From the NCBI GenBank assembly GCA_028564925.1, contig CM053034.1:153181356-153245355 (forward strand): a stretch of 64,000 nt of DNA, given 5' to 3'. A model generated the notes under the pieces. The model was not told the DNA's origin, did not search any database, and worked only from the letters and a program-made list of their open reading frames with translations. This document shows positions 12,481 to 24,642 of the stretch, piece by piece. The stretch is from Lithobates sylvaticus (lineage: Eukaryota > Chordata > Amphibia > Anura > Ranidae). Numbering within the stretch: position 1 is the first letter of the stretch; every line of letters starts with the position of its first letter. A program made the translations under genes and the position numbers.

Positions 12481-13619
12481 CAGTGTTGGTCATCTTACTT
12501 AAAAAAAGTAATTAGTTAAGTTACAAATTACTTCTCCCAAAAAGTAATTGCGTTAGTAACTCAGTTACTACATTGGAAAAGTAATTAGTTACTCAGCAAA
12601 GTAACTGTGACTTTTTTTAAATATTCTAGCATGGGGGGGATGTGGAGAGCACAGGCGGCAGTGGAGAGCATGGGGGGGGATGTGGAGACCACATGGGGCA
12701 GCGGAGAGCATGGGGGAGCGGAGAGCATGGGGGGAGGTGGAGAGCACAGGGGGCAGTGGAGAGCATGGGGGGAACCAGAGAGCATGGGGGGAGGTGGAGA
12801 GCACAGGGGGGCAACGATTATGGTGGAGAGCATAGGGAGGCTGAGAGCCGAGAGCCAAGAGCCAAGAGGAGGTGGAGAGCACGAGGGGGCAAAGATGATG
12901 GGTGGGGCAGAGAGCACAGGAGGGGCAGCAGAAATAAGCAGGATAGGAGTGAGCAGTAGGGATGGCTGCATATAGAAGAATCATTCTCTCCATCTTCCTC
13001 CTGCAGTATTTGAATGCCTGCTTCTCCTCTACCTCTTGCATGCATTCATAGACTGCAGGAGGAAGATGGAGAGAATGATTATTTTATGATTATCTATGCA
13101 GCCGCCCCTACTGCTCCTCCTATGCAGGTTACAGGGGGGCTGCATTCACATTCTCTATGATCTGGCTCCAAGGTGTCTGCAGCAGGTCTCTTCTCGCTCA
13201 TCTCCCTTCGTGGTCACGCCCTGACACAGACAGCTGAACTATACGTGCGGCCGCGGAGGTGTCTCATCTAGCTCCTCCCCCTTGGTGGTCACACCCCCCC
13301 GGCACAGACGGCTTCACTATACGTGCAGTTGTAGAGAGCTCCTCCCCCTGCATGTTTCTTTCTCCCCGGCGCTGATGGCTGAGCTGTACTAGCAGCCGGG
13401 CGGCCATGGAGAGGCCAGGTGAGTGGCGTGGGCTCAAAGAGCAGCTCAGCAAGGACTGCTGCCATCTAGTGGCAGTAGATGTAATTGCGGTAACGCTGCC
13501 CAAGTAATGGGAACGGCGTTACCATAAGGGGAAGAGTAATCAGTTAGATTACTCGCTACCTTCTAAAGTAACCGCGTTAAGTAACTCCGTTTATTTTAAC
13601 TCAGTTACTTACATCACTG
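12481..13619. mobile_element. hAT-type non-autonomous element, 1139 bp
   Basis: It starts CAGTGTTGGTCATC and ends GTTACTTACATCACTG, with subterminal AGTAATTAGTTAC-like and AAGTAACTC-like repeats at both ends, as recalled for a common vertebrate hAT MITE group. Flanks are CACACTAC (12473-12480) and CATACTAC (13620-13627), an 8-bp duplication with one difference. It sits in the 5' region of the CR1 LINE. It carries a GA-rich minisatellite and no transposase. Confidence 0.8.
12630..12930. repeat. GA-rich minisatellite inside the hAT-type element
   Basis: Irregular tandem units of about 18-36 bp built on GGTGGAGAGCACAGGGGGCA and GGAGAGCATGGGGG. It gives overlapping open frames on both strands that I do not consider genes. 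Confidence 0.85.
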
Positions 13620-14197
13620 CATACTACTCAGACAACACTCAGGTACTCACACTACACAGGTACTTTGACCCCTGTTATAGCCTTTTGTTTTCAACTCTGT
13701 GCCAAGTGTGCCAGGTATTTTAACATGACCTTGACAAAGTGTCCCATGTGCTTATTATATTCCTGGAAGTGTGGTCACAATAGGAGTGCACAGTCCCTGA
13801 CCAGAGCATTTTGTTTTTGGTTGAGCTTTGTTGTTCAATCAATCCTTCCATTGAAAAAAGTGACTTATTGACAATGTTCAGTCCCCAGACATGGCAGAGG
13901 GGCAATGCATTTCAGAAATATAAGAATTACAGATGAATCCAGACACTAACAAATGTATTATATTAGGTCATCAAATGAATTAAGGGATTTGGGCTAAATG
14001 CATTTGTTTTGATTACAGCTTGCCTTTTAAATTTAGAGGACATGTTAAATTTTAGTGAATTTGCCAGGAACCCCCGCCAGACAACATAGTCCACATTTTT
14101 TTGCAATTACAGCTTGGTCAAGGAGTGACTCCTAGCCAGCTGACTTCACATTAATGAAGCAATTAAGTATAGATATACTTATATTATTTTAATATAC

Positions 14198-14198
<1 letters not shown>

Positions 14199-14267
<69 letters not shown>

Positions 14268-14275
14268 CACATATA
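14199..14275. repeat. (GT)n(AT)n microsatellite
   Basis: A GT run passes into an AT run. The Tc1-like element at 14276 inserted at a TA within it. Confidence 0.95.
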
Positions 14276-14297
14276 CAGTTGTGCTCATAAGTTTACA

Positions 14298-15032
14298 TAC
14301 TGTATTTATCGGCGTATAACACACACTTTTTCCCCCTTAAAATCGGGGAAAAGTCGTGGGTGTGTGTTATACGCCGATCCCCCCCAAAAAAGTGACAAAA
14401 AAAATCGAGCGGCATCGAAAAATAGCGAGCTCCGCCAAAAAAAAAAAAAAAAAAACGAGCGCCGCTGAAAAAGACCGAAGCGCCACCGAAAAAGATTGAA
14501 GCGCCGCCGAAAAAGACAGAGCCGACTGTTCGGCTCCGCTTGCAGTCCCGCCTCCCTGCGCTCGCTCCCGAAACAGCAGGGAGGCGGGACTGCGACCGGA
14601 GCCGAACAGTCGGCTCGGTCTTTTTCGTCTGCGCTTCTGTCTTTTTCGGCGGTGCTTCGGTCTATTTCGGCGGCGCTCGCGCGGTCTGTCTCGGCGGCGT
14701 GAAATTTAAATGTGGGCAAGGCTGCAAATGACGCTGGCAAGCTGCAAATGACACTGAGCAAGCTACAAATAACACTGGGCAAGCTGCAAATGACACTGGG
14801 CAAGCTGCAAATGACACTGGGCAAGGCTGCAAATGACACTGGGCAAGGCTGCAAATGGCGCTGGGCAAGCTGCAAATGACGCTGGGCAAGCTGCAAATGA
14901 CGCTGGGCAAGCTGCAAATGACGCTTACATGTACGTTTTTTTTTTTCCCCCTAAACTTCCCTCCTAAAACTTTTTTTCCTTAAAATGCCCTCATAAACTT
15001 GGGGTGCGTGTTATATGCCGATAAATACGGTA
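14298..15032. mobile_element. GGCGTATAACACGC palindromic element, copy 1
   Basis: The inverted ends are ACTGTATTTATCGGCGTATA and its near inverse TATGCCGATAAATACGGT. The interior holds CGCCGAAAAAGA repeats, a CG-rich inverted repeat around 14520-14610 (AGTCCCGCCTCCCTGC) and a 22-bp minisatellite. A second copy is at 39651-41680. I cannot assign a superfamily: the duplication at the insertion site is ambiguous (TAC or AC). Confidence 0.7.
14716..14930. repeat. About 20-22-bp minisatellite (GGGCAAGCTGCAAATGACACT)
   Basis: About ten tandem units of CTGGGCAAGCTGCAAATGAC with small variations. The same unit recurs in the second copy of the host element at 41262-41510, so it belongs to the element. 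Confidence 0.9.
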
Positions 15033-15212
15033 CTTTTTATTACAGAATTTATGATTTCTTGGCCATTTTTCAGAGAATATGAACGATAACACAAAAACAT
15101 TTCTTGTACTCATGGTTAGTGTTTGGCTGAAGCCATTTATTATCAATCAACTGTGTATAGTTTATGAACATCATCAATTCACACAGTATGTAAACTTATG
15201 AGCACAACTGTA

Positions 15213-16590
15213 TATTTACAGAAAACAAATCTACAGAGATATTCAGGTACTTTTATTAGCTGTATCCGAACATATATTTAATGATTATAAATACATTGTT
15301 AAACTATTCTTTAATATCTGCTTAGACTTCAGTTTTAAGCTTGACTGATACAAAAACGAGTTATAACTTCAGAACAGATCGTGATGGTGTACTGTGGAAA
15401 TAAAAATCCTCTTATGTTCAACCAAGTCTTTTAGGGTGACCATACGTTTCCTAATTTTTCTGACGTGCTGGAAATCCTTTGTGAGATATGAATAACTTGT
15501 TCATGTCTCTGCCTTCACCAAGAGCATTGTACATCCATAAATGAAAGAAAGGATGTTACAGAGCCTAATTGGCACACAGCTTGAACCCTTTTAAAGCAAT
15601 GCAATTATCAGGCAGGGTTCACTTATTTTGAAGAAGTCAGGGAAGAGAAGACCCCTCTATTTTAGGACATGAAACAGATGTCATATTTAGTACTTATATT
15701 ATTACAGTAAAACAACGCATTATTTTTGTTATAATTCTCAAGAAGTATCCAAAGTTGGCCAGACAAAAAAGAAATAAAACAGAACTTAGTCGCCTCTCCA
15801 TGAGTAATAGTGAATTGTAATGATTTTTCTTTAAATCACAAAGCCTAATCACTTGGAAAAAGATTAATAAGAAAAAGCTAAAAGCTCTTTTAATTAGGAA
15901 GCCCACAACTCCATCCTGTTTGAGGCCTCCTGTGAATTCCATTCCACCTGTAGCCAACCATAAACATAAATGAATAGTTACATGAAGTGGCATAACAGGT
16001 AGCCACCCCACAGGCTGCAGTTGTAGGCTTTGCTCAATCCCATGCTGATCTCTGGCAGTGAGCTGACATTTCTGCTTTCCAAGGGAAGATTTTTGGAACA
16101 AAATATCAGGCTTTCCAGGAACCTGTCTATGTTGGTATCTACTGAAGCAATAGAGGAACAATAAAAAATTTGTTAGAGCTCCAGCGATCAACTATACTCA
16201 TTGGTAGAAGCTGCAATATGATTAATCAGTACTCCTGGTAGATTGTGTATTTAATTATCAATGCTTGCATGCAAAGTTGTTGTTATTGTTAATAATAATA
16301 ATAATTATTCTATTTTTTTCCAGCACACTTCCTGGTCACTATGTAGTCCACTCTTTGCTGTCTTTCTGCTCTCCGTGTCTATTAACCACAGTATGTGGTG
16401 GGATCAATAGAAAGATGAGGAGAGCAAAGTGGGGCAAGCACCAAGTTTTTAAGGTAAGCTGTATGCTTTACAAAAAACATATCTGTGTATGCAGGGAACC
16501 ACAAGAAGCCTGCATCTCAGATGCAATGGTTGCATTCCAGCCAAAGGTTTGCTTTACAGCTGTCCCAAGGGAAGAAGATTGGTTTACATG
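15213..16590. other. No recognisable feature
   Basis: AT-rich DNA. A 165-codon open frame on the minus strand (16191-15694) has no recognisable motif and no coding bias that I can judge by eye. Confidence 0.5.
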
Positions 16591-18249
16591 GTGCTTTGTA
16601 GGGATAAGCCCGATGTCCGAGTCGAATGTAAGTTCGACTCGAATATCGGGTGTTCGTCTGTTCGCCGAACAGCAAACAATATGCGGTGTTCGCGGCAAAT
16701 TCGAAAGCTGCCGAAACACCTTTAAAGTCTATGGGACACTAACATGAAAAATCTAAAGTGATAATTTTAAAGGCTTATATGAAAGTTATTGTCACAAAAA
16801 GTGTTTGGGGACACTGGGTCCTGCCCCAGGGAACATGTATCAATGCAAAAAATTTTCTTTTTAAACAGACTTTTTTTCGGCAGCAGTGATTTTTTTAATG
16901 CTTAAAGTGAAACAATAAAAATGTTTCACTTGGGGGTGTCTATAGTATGCCTGTAAAGTGGCGCATTTTTCCCACGTTTAGATCAGTACCACAGCAAAAT
17001 TACATTTCTAAAAGAAAAATTGTCATTTAAAACTGTAATCAATTGTCGGGTCTCTGCAATATAGATACAGATAATTGAAAAAAAGAGCATGGGATCCCCC
17101 CCTCGTCCATTACCAGGCCCCATTTTGCTGTGGTACTGTTCTAAACATGGGAACAGGCATACTATAGACACCCCCCAGGCATGATATTTAAAGGAATATT
17201 TCATTTTTATTGTTTCACTTTAAGCATTAATAAAAATCAATGCTCCCGAAGAAACGGACATTTAAAAAAAAAAAAATTGCATTGATACATGTCCCCTGGG
17301 GCAGGACCTGGGTCCCCAAACACTTTTTATGACAATAACTTGCATAAAAGCCTTTAAAATTAGCACTTTTGATTTTTTATGTTCGTGTCCCATAGACTTT
17401 AACCACTTGCTTACCAGGCACTTAAACCCCCCTCCTATCCAGACCAATTTTCAGCTTTCGGTGCTCTCACGCTTTGACTGACAATTACTCAGTCATGCAA
17501 CATTGTACCCAAATGAATTTTTTGTCCTTTTTTTCCCCATAAATAGAGCTTTCTTTTGGTGGTATTTGATCACCTCTGGGATTTTTATTTTTTGCGCTAT
17601 AAATGAAAAAAGACCGAAAATTTTGAAAAAAAACAAATTTTTCTTTGTTTCTGTGATACAATTTAGGAAATTATTAATTTTTCTTCATACATTTTGGCCA
17701 CAATTTATACTGCTACATATCTTTGGTAAAAATAACCCAAATTAGTGGATATTATTTGGTCTTTGTGAAAGTTACAGACTCTACAAGCTGTGGTGCAAAT
17801 TATACAAAATTGATCACATCTGATGTACTGGTGGCCTATATCATTTCTTTTAGACCCAAACAAGCCAGGAAAGTACAAATACCCCCCAAATGACCCCTTT
17901 TTTGAAAGAAGACATTCCAAGGTATTTAGTAACAGGTATGGTGAGCTTTTTGATGTTGTAATTTTTTCCCACAATTCTTTGCAAAATTCATTATTTTTTT
18001 ATTTTTGATTTTTTTCTACAAAATTGTCATTGTAATAGGTTATTTCTCTCACATGGCATGTGTATACCACAAATGACACCCCAAAATAAATTCTGCTACT
18101 CCTCTTGAGTATTACAATACCACATGTGTGGGACTTTTACACAGCCTGGCCACTTAGAGAGGCCCAACATGCAGGGAGCGCCATCACGTGTTCTAGGAGC
18201 ATAAATTACACATCTAAATTGTTGACTACCTATTACACTTTTGAAGGCC

Positions 18250-19065
18250 CTGGAGCACCAGGACAATGACACGTGACACTGACGTGGCACTGATGACACG
18301 TGACACTGACGTGGCACTGATGACAGGTGACACTGATGTGGCACTGATGACACGTGACACTGATGTGGCACTGATGACAGATGGTACTAATACGGGGCAC
18401 TGATGACACGTGACACTGATGACAGATGGCACTAATATGTGGCACTGATGAGAGATGGCACTTATACATGGCACTGATATCACGTGGCACTAATATGTGG
18501 CACTGATGAGAGATGGCACTAATACATGGCACTGATGACAGACGGCACTAATACGTGGCACTGATGACACATGACACTGGTGATAGATGGCACTGATACA
18601 TGGCATTGATGACAGGTGACAACAGATGGCACGTGACACTGACAGGTGGCACTGATGACAGATGGCACTAATACGTGACACTGATGACAGATGGCACTAA
18701 TATGTGGCACTGATGACACGTGACACTGATATGGCACTGATGACAGATGGCACTGATGACAGATGGCACTATGTGGCACTGATGACATGTGGCACTGATG
18801 ACATGTGGCACTGATGACAGGTGGCACTTACAGATGGCACTGACTACAGATGGCACTGACTACAGATGGCACTGGCAGATGGCACTGACTACAGATGGCA
18901 CTGGCAGATGGCACTGGGGATGGCACTGGGCACAGATGGCACTGGCAGATGGCATTGGGGACAGATGGCATTGGGGACAGATGGCACTTGCAGATGGCAT
19001 TGGGGACATATGGCTCTGGTAATTGGCATTGGGGACAGATTGCAGTGGTGGCAGTGGGCACAGAT
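18250..19065. repeat. GGCACTGATGACA-type minisatellite
   Basis: Irregular tandem repeats with units of about 12-26 bp such as GATGGCACTAATACGTGGCA and, to the right, GGCACTGACTACAGAT and GATGGCATTGGGGACA. Unit types change along the array. A related GGCACTGAT array fills the same place in copy E (37345-37546). Confidence 0.9.
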
Positions 19066-19163
19066 GGCATTTCGTTTTTTTTTTTGTTTGACACTTACGG
19101 CGCTGCAGCCGTTCATCTCCCCCTCCTCCCACGCTGTCTCTGTGTGAGGAGGGGGAGCGGCGC

Positions 19164-19205
19164 TGAGAGATGATCTCATATGTTTACATATGAGATCATC
19201 TCTCA
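19164..19205. repeat. Perfect 19-bp hairpin
   Basis: TGAGAGATGATCTCATATG is followed by a TTTA loop and its exact inverse complement. It lies in the right end of TTAA MITE copy B. Confidence 0.95.
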
Positions 19206-19522
19206 TAGGACACGCCGATCGCGATGTAAACGGCCGCTGTGATTGGTCGTTTACAGCGATCTGTGATTGGCTGTGTCCGAGGGACACGGCCAACACAGAA
19301 TTTCCCTGCTGCGCGCTCGTGAGTGCGCACAGGGAACGAGGAAAGGGGAGGCCGTCATATGACGGCCTCCCGGGATTTGACATCCGCGCCGAGGCCGTCA
19401 TTCGGCTATGGTCGGATGTCAAGTGGTTAACGGTGTTTGTGTGTTCTGCCAAATTTTTTGCCTGTTCACATGTTCTGCTGCGAACCGAACAGGAGGGTGT
19501 TTGGCTCATCCCTAGTGCTTTG

Positions 19523-20440
19523 CCAGTAGAGTAATACATTTTGTTGTGAGTGGTATGCTGGAGAAATACATTAAAATAGAAGTAATCATTTGATTATATG
19601 GTACTTTAACAGTCTTTCTGGTAAACATTACAGAGAGTTATGCAGTGGTCAAAATAGTTTTTAATAGAGAAAATGACACGACCAAAAGCCTATGCATTGG
19701 ACACTTGATCTATCCTGAAGTGGATGCGTAACCAATCTAGGCCTTAACCTTTAAACAGATCCACTGACCAAGTAACTAGGCCTTCAAACACCTAGCCTGT
19801 CCTGAAGAAGAGCTGTAGGAGTTTTTTTTTTCTCCATAAATGGTATACTATTCTTTATCTTCCCACTTATTTTTCTCAGGGGCTCTGTCACTGAGGACTC
19901 CACATGTTCCAGTTCTGATGGGGTGTACTCCCCTTATCACTTGGCATTTCTTAAGCCTTCTTTACCTCTTTCTTTTATACTGAGTTCGTTTTACGAGCCT
20001 CAAGAATGCTGCTTGAAGCTTTTTAAATACTTTGTAAATGCTCTTATGCAGGCCATGCAAGTTCTGAACTGATCATTAACAGCTATTTTGATATCTTCTC
20101 AAATTTAGCAATTAATAATCAGTTTTCACTACTATAAGGGCCCATTTAATGTGTTGCATTTATTACCATTTTGTAGACTCTTGAATGTCACTTCTGATTC
20201 CTGCCAAGAATGCTGTAAGTGCTGGGTTTAAAAGTTTGCTAAAGGTTTTATTCAGTCTTTGTGTTTGGTGGAGTGAAATATTGTAGCCAAATATCATCTG
20301 CAGGGTTAGAACCATCTACACCTCTTGTTTTTTTTTTTGGCTCCTTAAACTTTAGGCAGCACCAGTCCCACAAATAACACTATATTCACTATTATTCATT
20401 TAAAGCAGCATAAATAATGCTAAAAGCTTTGAACCAATAT
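19523..20440. other. No recognisable feature
   Basis: No open frame, repeat or inverted end could be supported. Confidence 0.45.
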
Positions 20441-21285
20441 AGTGCCCGGTCCTAGTTTGGATACATTTAGTTTTTGGTCCTGCTGCACTCAGCTGAGCAG
20501 CAATTTATTTTCAAGTCTGGTCAGGTCTGTCCCTGGTGGGGTTGATCGCTGCTGCCTGCTACTGGAAGAAGCTTCAAGAAATAGAGTAGGAGGATCAATT
20601 TCTGGCTGAATTTTATTCACTCCAGCCAATCCCCGGAAGTGGTCACCTTGAAGATGTGGCTGGGGAGAAGATAAATATTTGGGATGTTCTGATCAGAGCT
20701 CTCTCTTCTGGGGCCTGGCTGAGGGACTGGAGGAACCTGAACTGGAACAAATTACTGGAGGACACTACCTTAGGAAGCTCGGCTGGAGAAGAACCCCTTT
20801 CACTAAAGAGTGTTGCAAGGAAACTGGTTAGGGAGCTGTTACTGGACATTGTAAGTAGGACCTTCTGCCTACTAGAGCTTCAGGTATGCCTGTGTTTTGA
20901 GGGTGTGACACCAGACTGTGACTGCCCTTGCAGAGCCTCACACAATCTGGCTGTCCCTTCTATCTCCAGCAATATTTAAGACTGATGCTAAAGGACTTTG
21001 TCTGAGAATCTGTCCTTTAATGCCTGCATGTGTTTTAGAGTATCATGTGTCCTGATCTCTCTATTCGCCTGTGTTCAAGTACAGAAATAAATCTTCAAAA
21101 GATGCCCCTAGACTAAGCCTGTGTTTGTGGGTGTGCTCTGGAATTGAAATCAGAGTGAGCAGCTTCTGGACAGATAGGGGACCCAGTTTATTTCCAGAGG
21201 CCCCTTTGGCGGTTATCGCTAAACATAAAAGTCTACAGGTTGGAACTTTATGTGTGAATATGCTGTAGTAATAGTTCATATTTTA
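20440..21285 (+). mobile_element. Possible solo LTR (fossil)
   Basis: A moderately GC-rich block with an AATAAA signal near 21088, a GTGTTTGTGGGTGTGCTCTG segment downstream and a right boundary TCCTACA followed by TTTGTGGTGGAAATTG, which looks like an LTR end and leader. No second copy, coding region or target duplication is visible, so boundaries and class are weak. Confidence 0.3.
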
Positions 21286-21402
21286 GATCCTACATTTGTG
21301 GTGGAAATTGATAAGATTAAAATAAAACATTTGATAATCTTATTGACTACTGTTAGTCAACCAGGGTTCCATAGAGTCCTAAGGTTCCTCTAAAGACTGT
21401 TA

Positions 21403-21828
21403 AGCCCCATACACACGGTCGGACTTTTTCATGGATTCTGTCCGATCGGACAATGTTGTTGAAAAATCAGACCGTGTGTATGCACCATCGGACAGTGTAC
21501 GTCGGTTTGTCCGACGGACAAAGTCTTATCTCCTGCTGGAAAGATTTTCCGTCAACACGGTCCGATCACACCAAATCCGATCGTGTGTACGGTTGTCCGA
21601 CCGGACAAAGTGCTACGCATGCTCAGATCACATTACAAGACCAAAGCTATTGGCTACTAGCCTCTACGTAGTCCCGTCGTAGGCAACAAACGTCACCACG
21701 TTCAGAATGATCGGATTTTCCGACAACTTTGTCCGACCGTGTGTACGCAAAACCAACATCGGACAAAGTATGACGGACATGGTCCGACGGACCTGGTCCG
21801 CGGATTGTCCGACCGTGTGTATGGGGCT
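21403..21828. mobile_element. Harbinger-type MITE, 426 bp
   Basis: The ends are AGCCCCATACACACGGTCGG and CCGACCGTGTGTATGGGGCT, exact inverses. The duplication TTA is at 21400-21402 and 21829-21831. The body is rich in GTCCGA/TCGGAC motifs spaced along both arms. This is the best-preserved copy of the family in the window. Confidence 0.9.
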
Positions 21829-21831
21829 TTA

Positions 21832-22577
21832 GGGGTTTCTTGAGTTGTGAGCAGTGGTGGATTGATTTCCTGCCTAGGTGTCTAGGTCTGGCACCAACAT
21901 CACTCAAAAAAGCCAGGGGCATAGGACCAGTGGAGCCTCTTCTCTTATCTTTCAGGTGAGTGATCGCTGATATCCATGACCCTTTTAGGTATCAGAAATG
22001 TGGGAATTCTTCTCACTGACAACCAATGCACTACACAGCCTACCACATTTATCACATGAAATACCTATGAAATGAGGCATTCTTCCCACTCACTCCCAAT
22101 GTAAAGGGGTCATTTAATCAATTATTACCAATGTAATAGAGCACCACATTGACCACATTGACCACCAATGTAAGGACACTTTAATTCTAAACTGCCTATC
22201 TTTTAAAGTAGAGGTATGTTAAAAAAAAAAATGTTTTGTGAGCTGTAGACATAGGGAACCAAAGAGGGGATTCCCTGAGAACAGAAAATGAAGGGTAAAA
22301 AGAATGAGTAAGGCTGCACTATACAACACTTTCCATAAATCTAGAATAAATAACATCCCAGGGGGGCTGTTTTGAGGCTTAAGAGAAAGTACAGAGATGA
22401 TATGTCCAATATACAAGCCAATACACTGAGGGGGACATTCTAGGAAAAGGATTTAAAGTTATTTATCTTAATAGAGTTGTCAAAGAGCTTTGAAGCAGGA
22501 AATTATTTATTTTTTCCATTGTCATCAATAGATTAGGGAACATGATGTTAATATAAATAAGCCTTTTGTAATGCAGT
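21832..22577. other. No recognisable feature
   Basis: Nothing supportable; short open frames only. Confidence 0.45.
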
Positions 22578-22585
22578 ATAACATG

Positions 22586-24634
22586 CAGGGGCGTAACTAG
22601 AAATCATAGGGCCCCATAGCAAAATGTAAAATTTTGAACAACAAAGTATGCAATATACTGTATGCAGCCCCTGAAGGACACACATTGCTGACCTCCATGC
22701 CTTCTAACCAATTTATGTTCTGTTATATAAAATGAAATAGTTCAACTCACCATAATGCAGAATCAGTGGGAGCCCAGAGCGTGTGCCACTTGCCACCATC
22801 ACCGGCCACCAGATGCAGATTGTCAATTGTCACACGTTGCAGAATGTCACCTGCCACACATAATGGATTGTCACTTGCCATGTCACCTGCCACACATTAC
22901 TGATGGTCACTTGCCACGTCCCGGGTTGTCACTTGCCACGTCACTTGCCACACATTACAAATTGTCACTTGCCATGTCACGGATTTTCACTTGCCACGTC
23001 ATCTGCCACACATTATGGATTGTCACTTGCCACGTCCTGGATCGTCACTTGCCACACATTACGGATTGTCACTTGCCACATCACCTGCCACACGTTGCAG
23101 ATTGTCCACTTGCCACGTTGCCTGCCACCAGATGCAGATTGTCACTTGTCACATGTTGCGGAATGTCACCTGCCACATGTTGCGGATTGTCCACTTACCA
23201 CATCACGGATTGTCACTTGCCACGTCACCTGCCACACATTATGGATTGTCACTTACCACGTCCCGGGTTGTCACTTGCCCCGTCACCTGCCACATTACAG
23301 ATTGTCATGTCACGGATTGTCACTTGCCACGTCGCCTGCCACACATTACGGGTTGTCACTTGCCACGTCGCCTGCCACACAGTACGGGTTGTCACTTGCC
23401 ACGTCACCTGCCACACATTATGGGTTGTCACTTGCCACGTCGCCTGCCACACATTACGGGTTGTCACTTGCCACTTCGCCTGCCACACATTACGGGTTGT
23501 CACTTGCCACGTCGCTTGCCACACATTAGGGGTTGTCACTTGCCACGTCACCTGCCACACATTACGGGTTGTCACTTGCCACGTCGCCTGCCACACAGTA
23601 CGGGTTGTCACTTGCCACGTCACCTGCCACACATTACGTGTTGTCACTTGCCACGTCGCCTGCCACACATTACGTGTTGTCACTTGCCACGTCGCCTGCC
23701 ACACATTACGGGTTGTCACTTGTCACTTCGCCTGCCACACATTACGGGTTGTCACTTGCCAAGTCGCCTGCCACACATTACGGGTTGTCACTTGCCACGT
23801 CACCTGCCACACATTACGGGTTGACACTTGCCACGTCGCCTGCCACACAGTACGGGTTGTCACTTGCCACATCACCTGCCACACATTACGGGTTGTCACT
23901 TGCCACACATTACGGGTTGTCACTTGCCACTTCGCCTGCCACACATTACGGGTTGTCACTTGCCACGTCGCCTGCCACACATTAGGGGTTGTCACTTGCC
24001 ACGTCACCTGGCACACATTACGGGTTGTCACTTGCCACGTCGCCTGCCCCACATTACGGGTTGTCACTTGCCATGTCGCCTGCCACACATTACGGGTTGT
24101 CACTTGCCACGTCGCCTGCCACACATTACGGGTTGTCACTTGCCACGTCGCCTGCCACACATTACGGGTTGTCACTTGCCATGTCGCCTGCCACACATTA
24201 CGGGTTGTCACTTGCCACGTCGCCTGCCACACATTATGGGTTGTCACCTGCCACAGCGTTACGGATTGTCACTTGCAGCAGGTTAGCAGTCAGGCAGGAG
24301 AGATAATGTCATCTCTCTGCTTCCCGGCTGACTGCACAGTGATTGGGGAACTTCACTGCAGGGATGCAGGGCGGGCACCAGGCGGTGAGAGATGATGTCA
24401 TCTCTCTGCTCCCCCCGCCCCAGATCCCTGATTGGCCAGACAGCTCACCACAGACCTGCCCGCTCTCACCCGCGGAGCCGCCGGAGCCACCCGCAGGCCC
24501 GCGGAGCCACCCGCGGTGCCGCCCGCGGACCCCCGGAGCCACCCGCGGACCCGCCTGAGCCACCCGCGGGCCCGCGGAGCCACCCGCGGGCCCGCGGAGC
24601 CGCCCCCGGACCCCCGGAGCCACCCGCGCCACTG
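22586..24634 (+). mobile_element. hAT-like minisatellite-bearing element, twin 1
   Basis: It starts CAGGGGCGTAACTAGAAATC and ends CCCGCGCCACTG, with the exact 8-bp duplication ATAACATG at 22578-22585 and 24635-24642. It carries a 36-bp minisatellite (22805-24290) and a shorter GC-rich array. Relative to twin 2 it lacks about 120 bp after the first 40 bp and about 320 bp near the right end. Across the shared 1.9 kb the two differ at only a few bases by eye. There is no transposase, so it must have moved in trans. Confidence 0.85.
22805..24290. repeat. 36-bp minisatellite, array 1
   Basis: About 40 tandem units of GGGTTGTCACTTGCCACGTC plus CGCCTGCCACACATTAC, with diverged units at the left end. 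The unit is 12 codons long, so frames stay open through the array; predicted proteins of 100-546 residues here are artefacts. Confidence 0.95.
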
Positions 24635-24642
24635 ATAACATG

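Larger units (their letters stand above)
8565..13668 (-). mobile_element. Long decayed CR1 LINE with three nested DNA elements
   Basis: Read on the minus strand, this holds a 5' region with CAGGTAC-rich repeats (13668-12140), ORF1 (12477-11805), the ORF2 endonuclease and reverse transcriptase (11556-9330), and a 3' tail down to about 8565. Insertions at 12481-13619, 10004-10316 and 8768-9169 interrupt it, and flanking CR1 sequence resumes after each. Part of the reverse transcriptase between about 9905 and the copy equivalent to 1-700 is missing. It is near full length in layout but not functional. Confidence 0.8.
14276..15210. mobile_element. Tc1-like MITE interrupted by a nested element
   Basis: The ends are CAGTTGTGCTCATAAGTTTA and the exact inverse, flanked by TA at 14274-14275 and 15211-15212. 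Without the nested insert at 14298-15032 it is about 200 bp and includes a TTCTTGGCCATTTTTCAGAG segment recalled from a very widespread Tc1-like family. It is non-coding. Confidence 0.8.
17403..19426 (+). mobile_element. TTAA-flanked CCACTTG-type MITE, copy B
   Basis: The ends are CCACTTGCTTACCAGGCAC and GGATGTCAAGTGG, with TTAA at 17399-17402 and 19427-19430. The left part shares the TTTCTTTTGGTGGTATTTGA segment and the CAAATACCCCCCAAATGACC segment with copies A, E, G and H. The middle is a minisatellite unrelated to that of copy A. The right end has a near-perfect hairpin and GC-rich palindromes (GAGGCCGTCATATGACGGCC). Confidence 0.75.
16599..19514. mobile_element. Ac-like hAT non-autonomous element, copy 1, interrupted
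   Basis: It starts TAGGGATAAGCCCGA and ends TTGGCTCATCCCTA. The 8-bp duplication GTGCTTTG is exact at 16591-16598 and 19515-19522. TAGGGATGA ends and 8-bp duplications match hAT elements of the Ac type. The body is a set of internally repeated and inverted blocks (AAAAGTGTTTGGGGACCC; CTTAAAGTGAAACAATAAAA; TATAGTATGCCTGT). A TTAA MITE is nested at 17403-19426. No transposase code was found. Confidence 0.8.

Noticed and set aside
12607-12975. Glycine-rich protein of about 120 codons
   Set aside because: Encoded by the GA-rich minisatellite; proline-rich frames occur on the other strand.
14199-14468. Open frame at the GT/AT microsatellite
   Set aside because: Runs through simple repeats and MITE ends; same for 39260-40009.
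15694-16191. 165-codon open frame on the minus strand
   Set aside because: No recognisable domain, and hydrophobic runs come from AT-rich DNA; not enough to call a gene.
22805-24290. CRISPR-like array
   Set aside because: Units are contiguous with no unique spacers, the genome is animal-like, and no cas genes are present.
22755-24395. 546-codon open frame and overlapping frames, also at 25332-26960
   Set aside because: They lie wholly in the 36-bp minisatellites, are mirrored on the other strand, and repeat the same dozen residues; no start context or domain.
24420-24634. CpG island or promoter (also 26990-27390)
   Set aside because: The GC richness comes from a CCCGCGG tandem repeat inside the twin elements; no gene follows.
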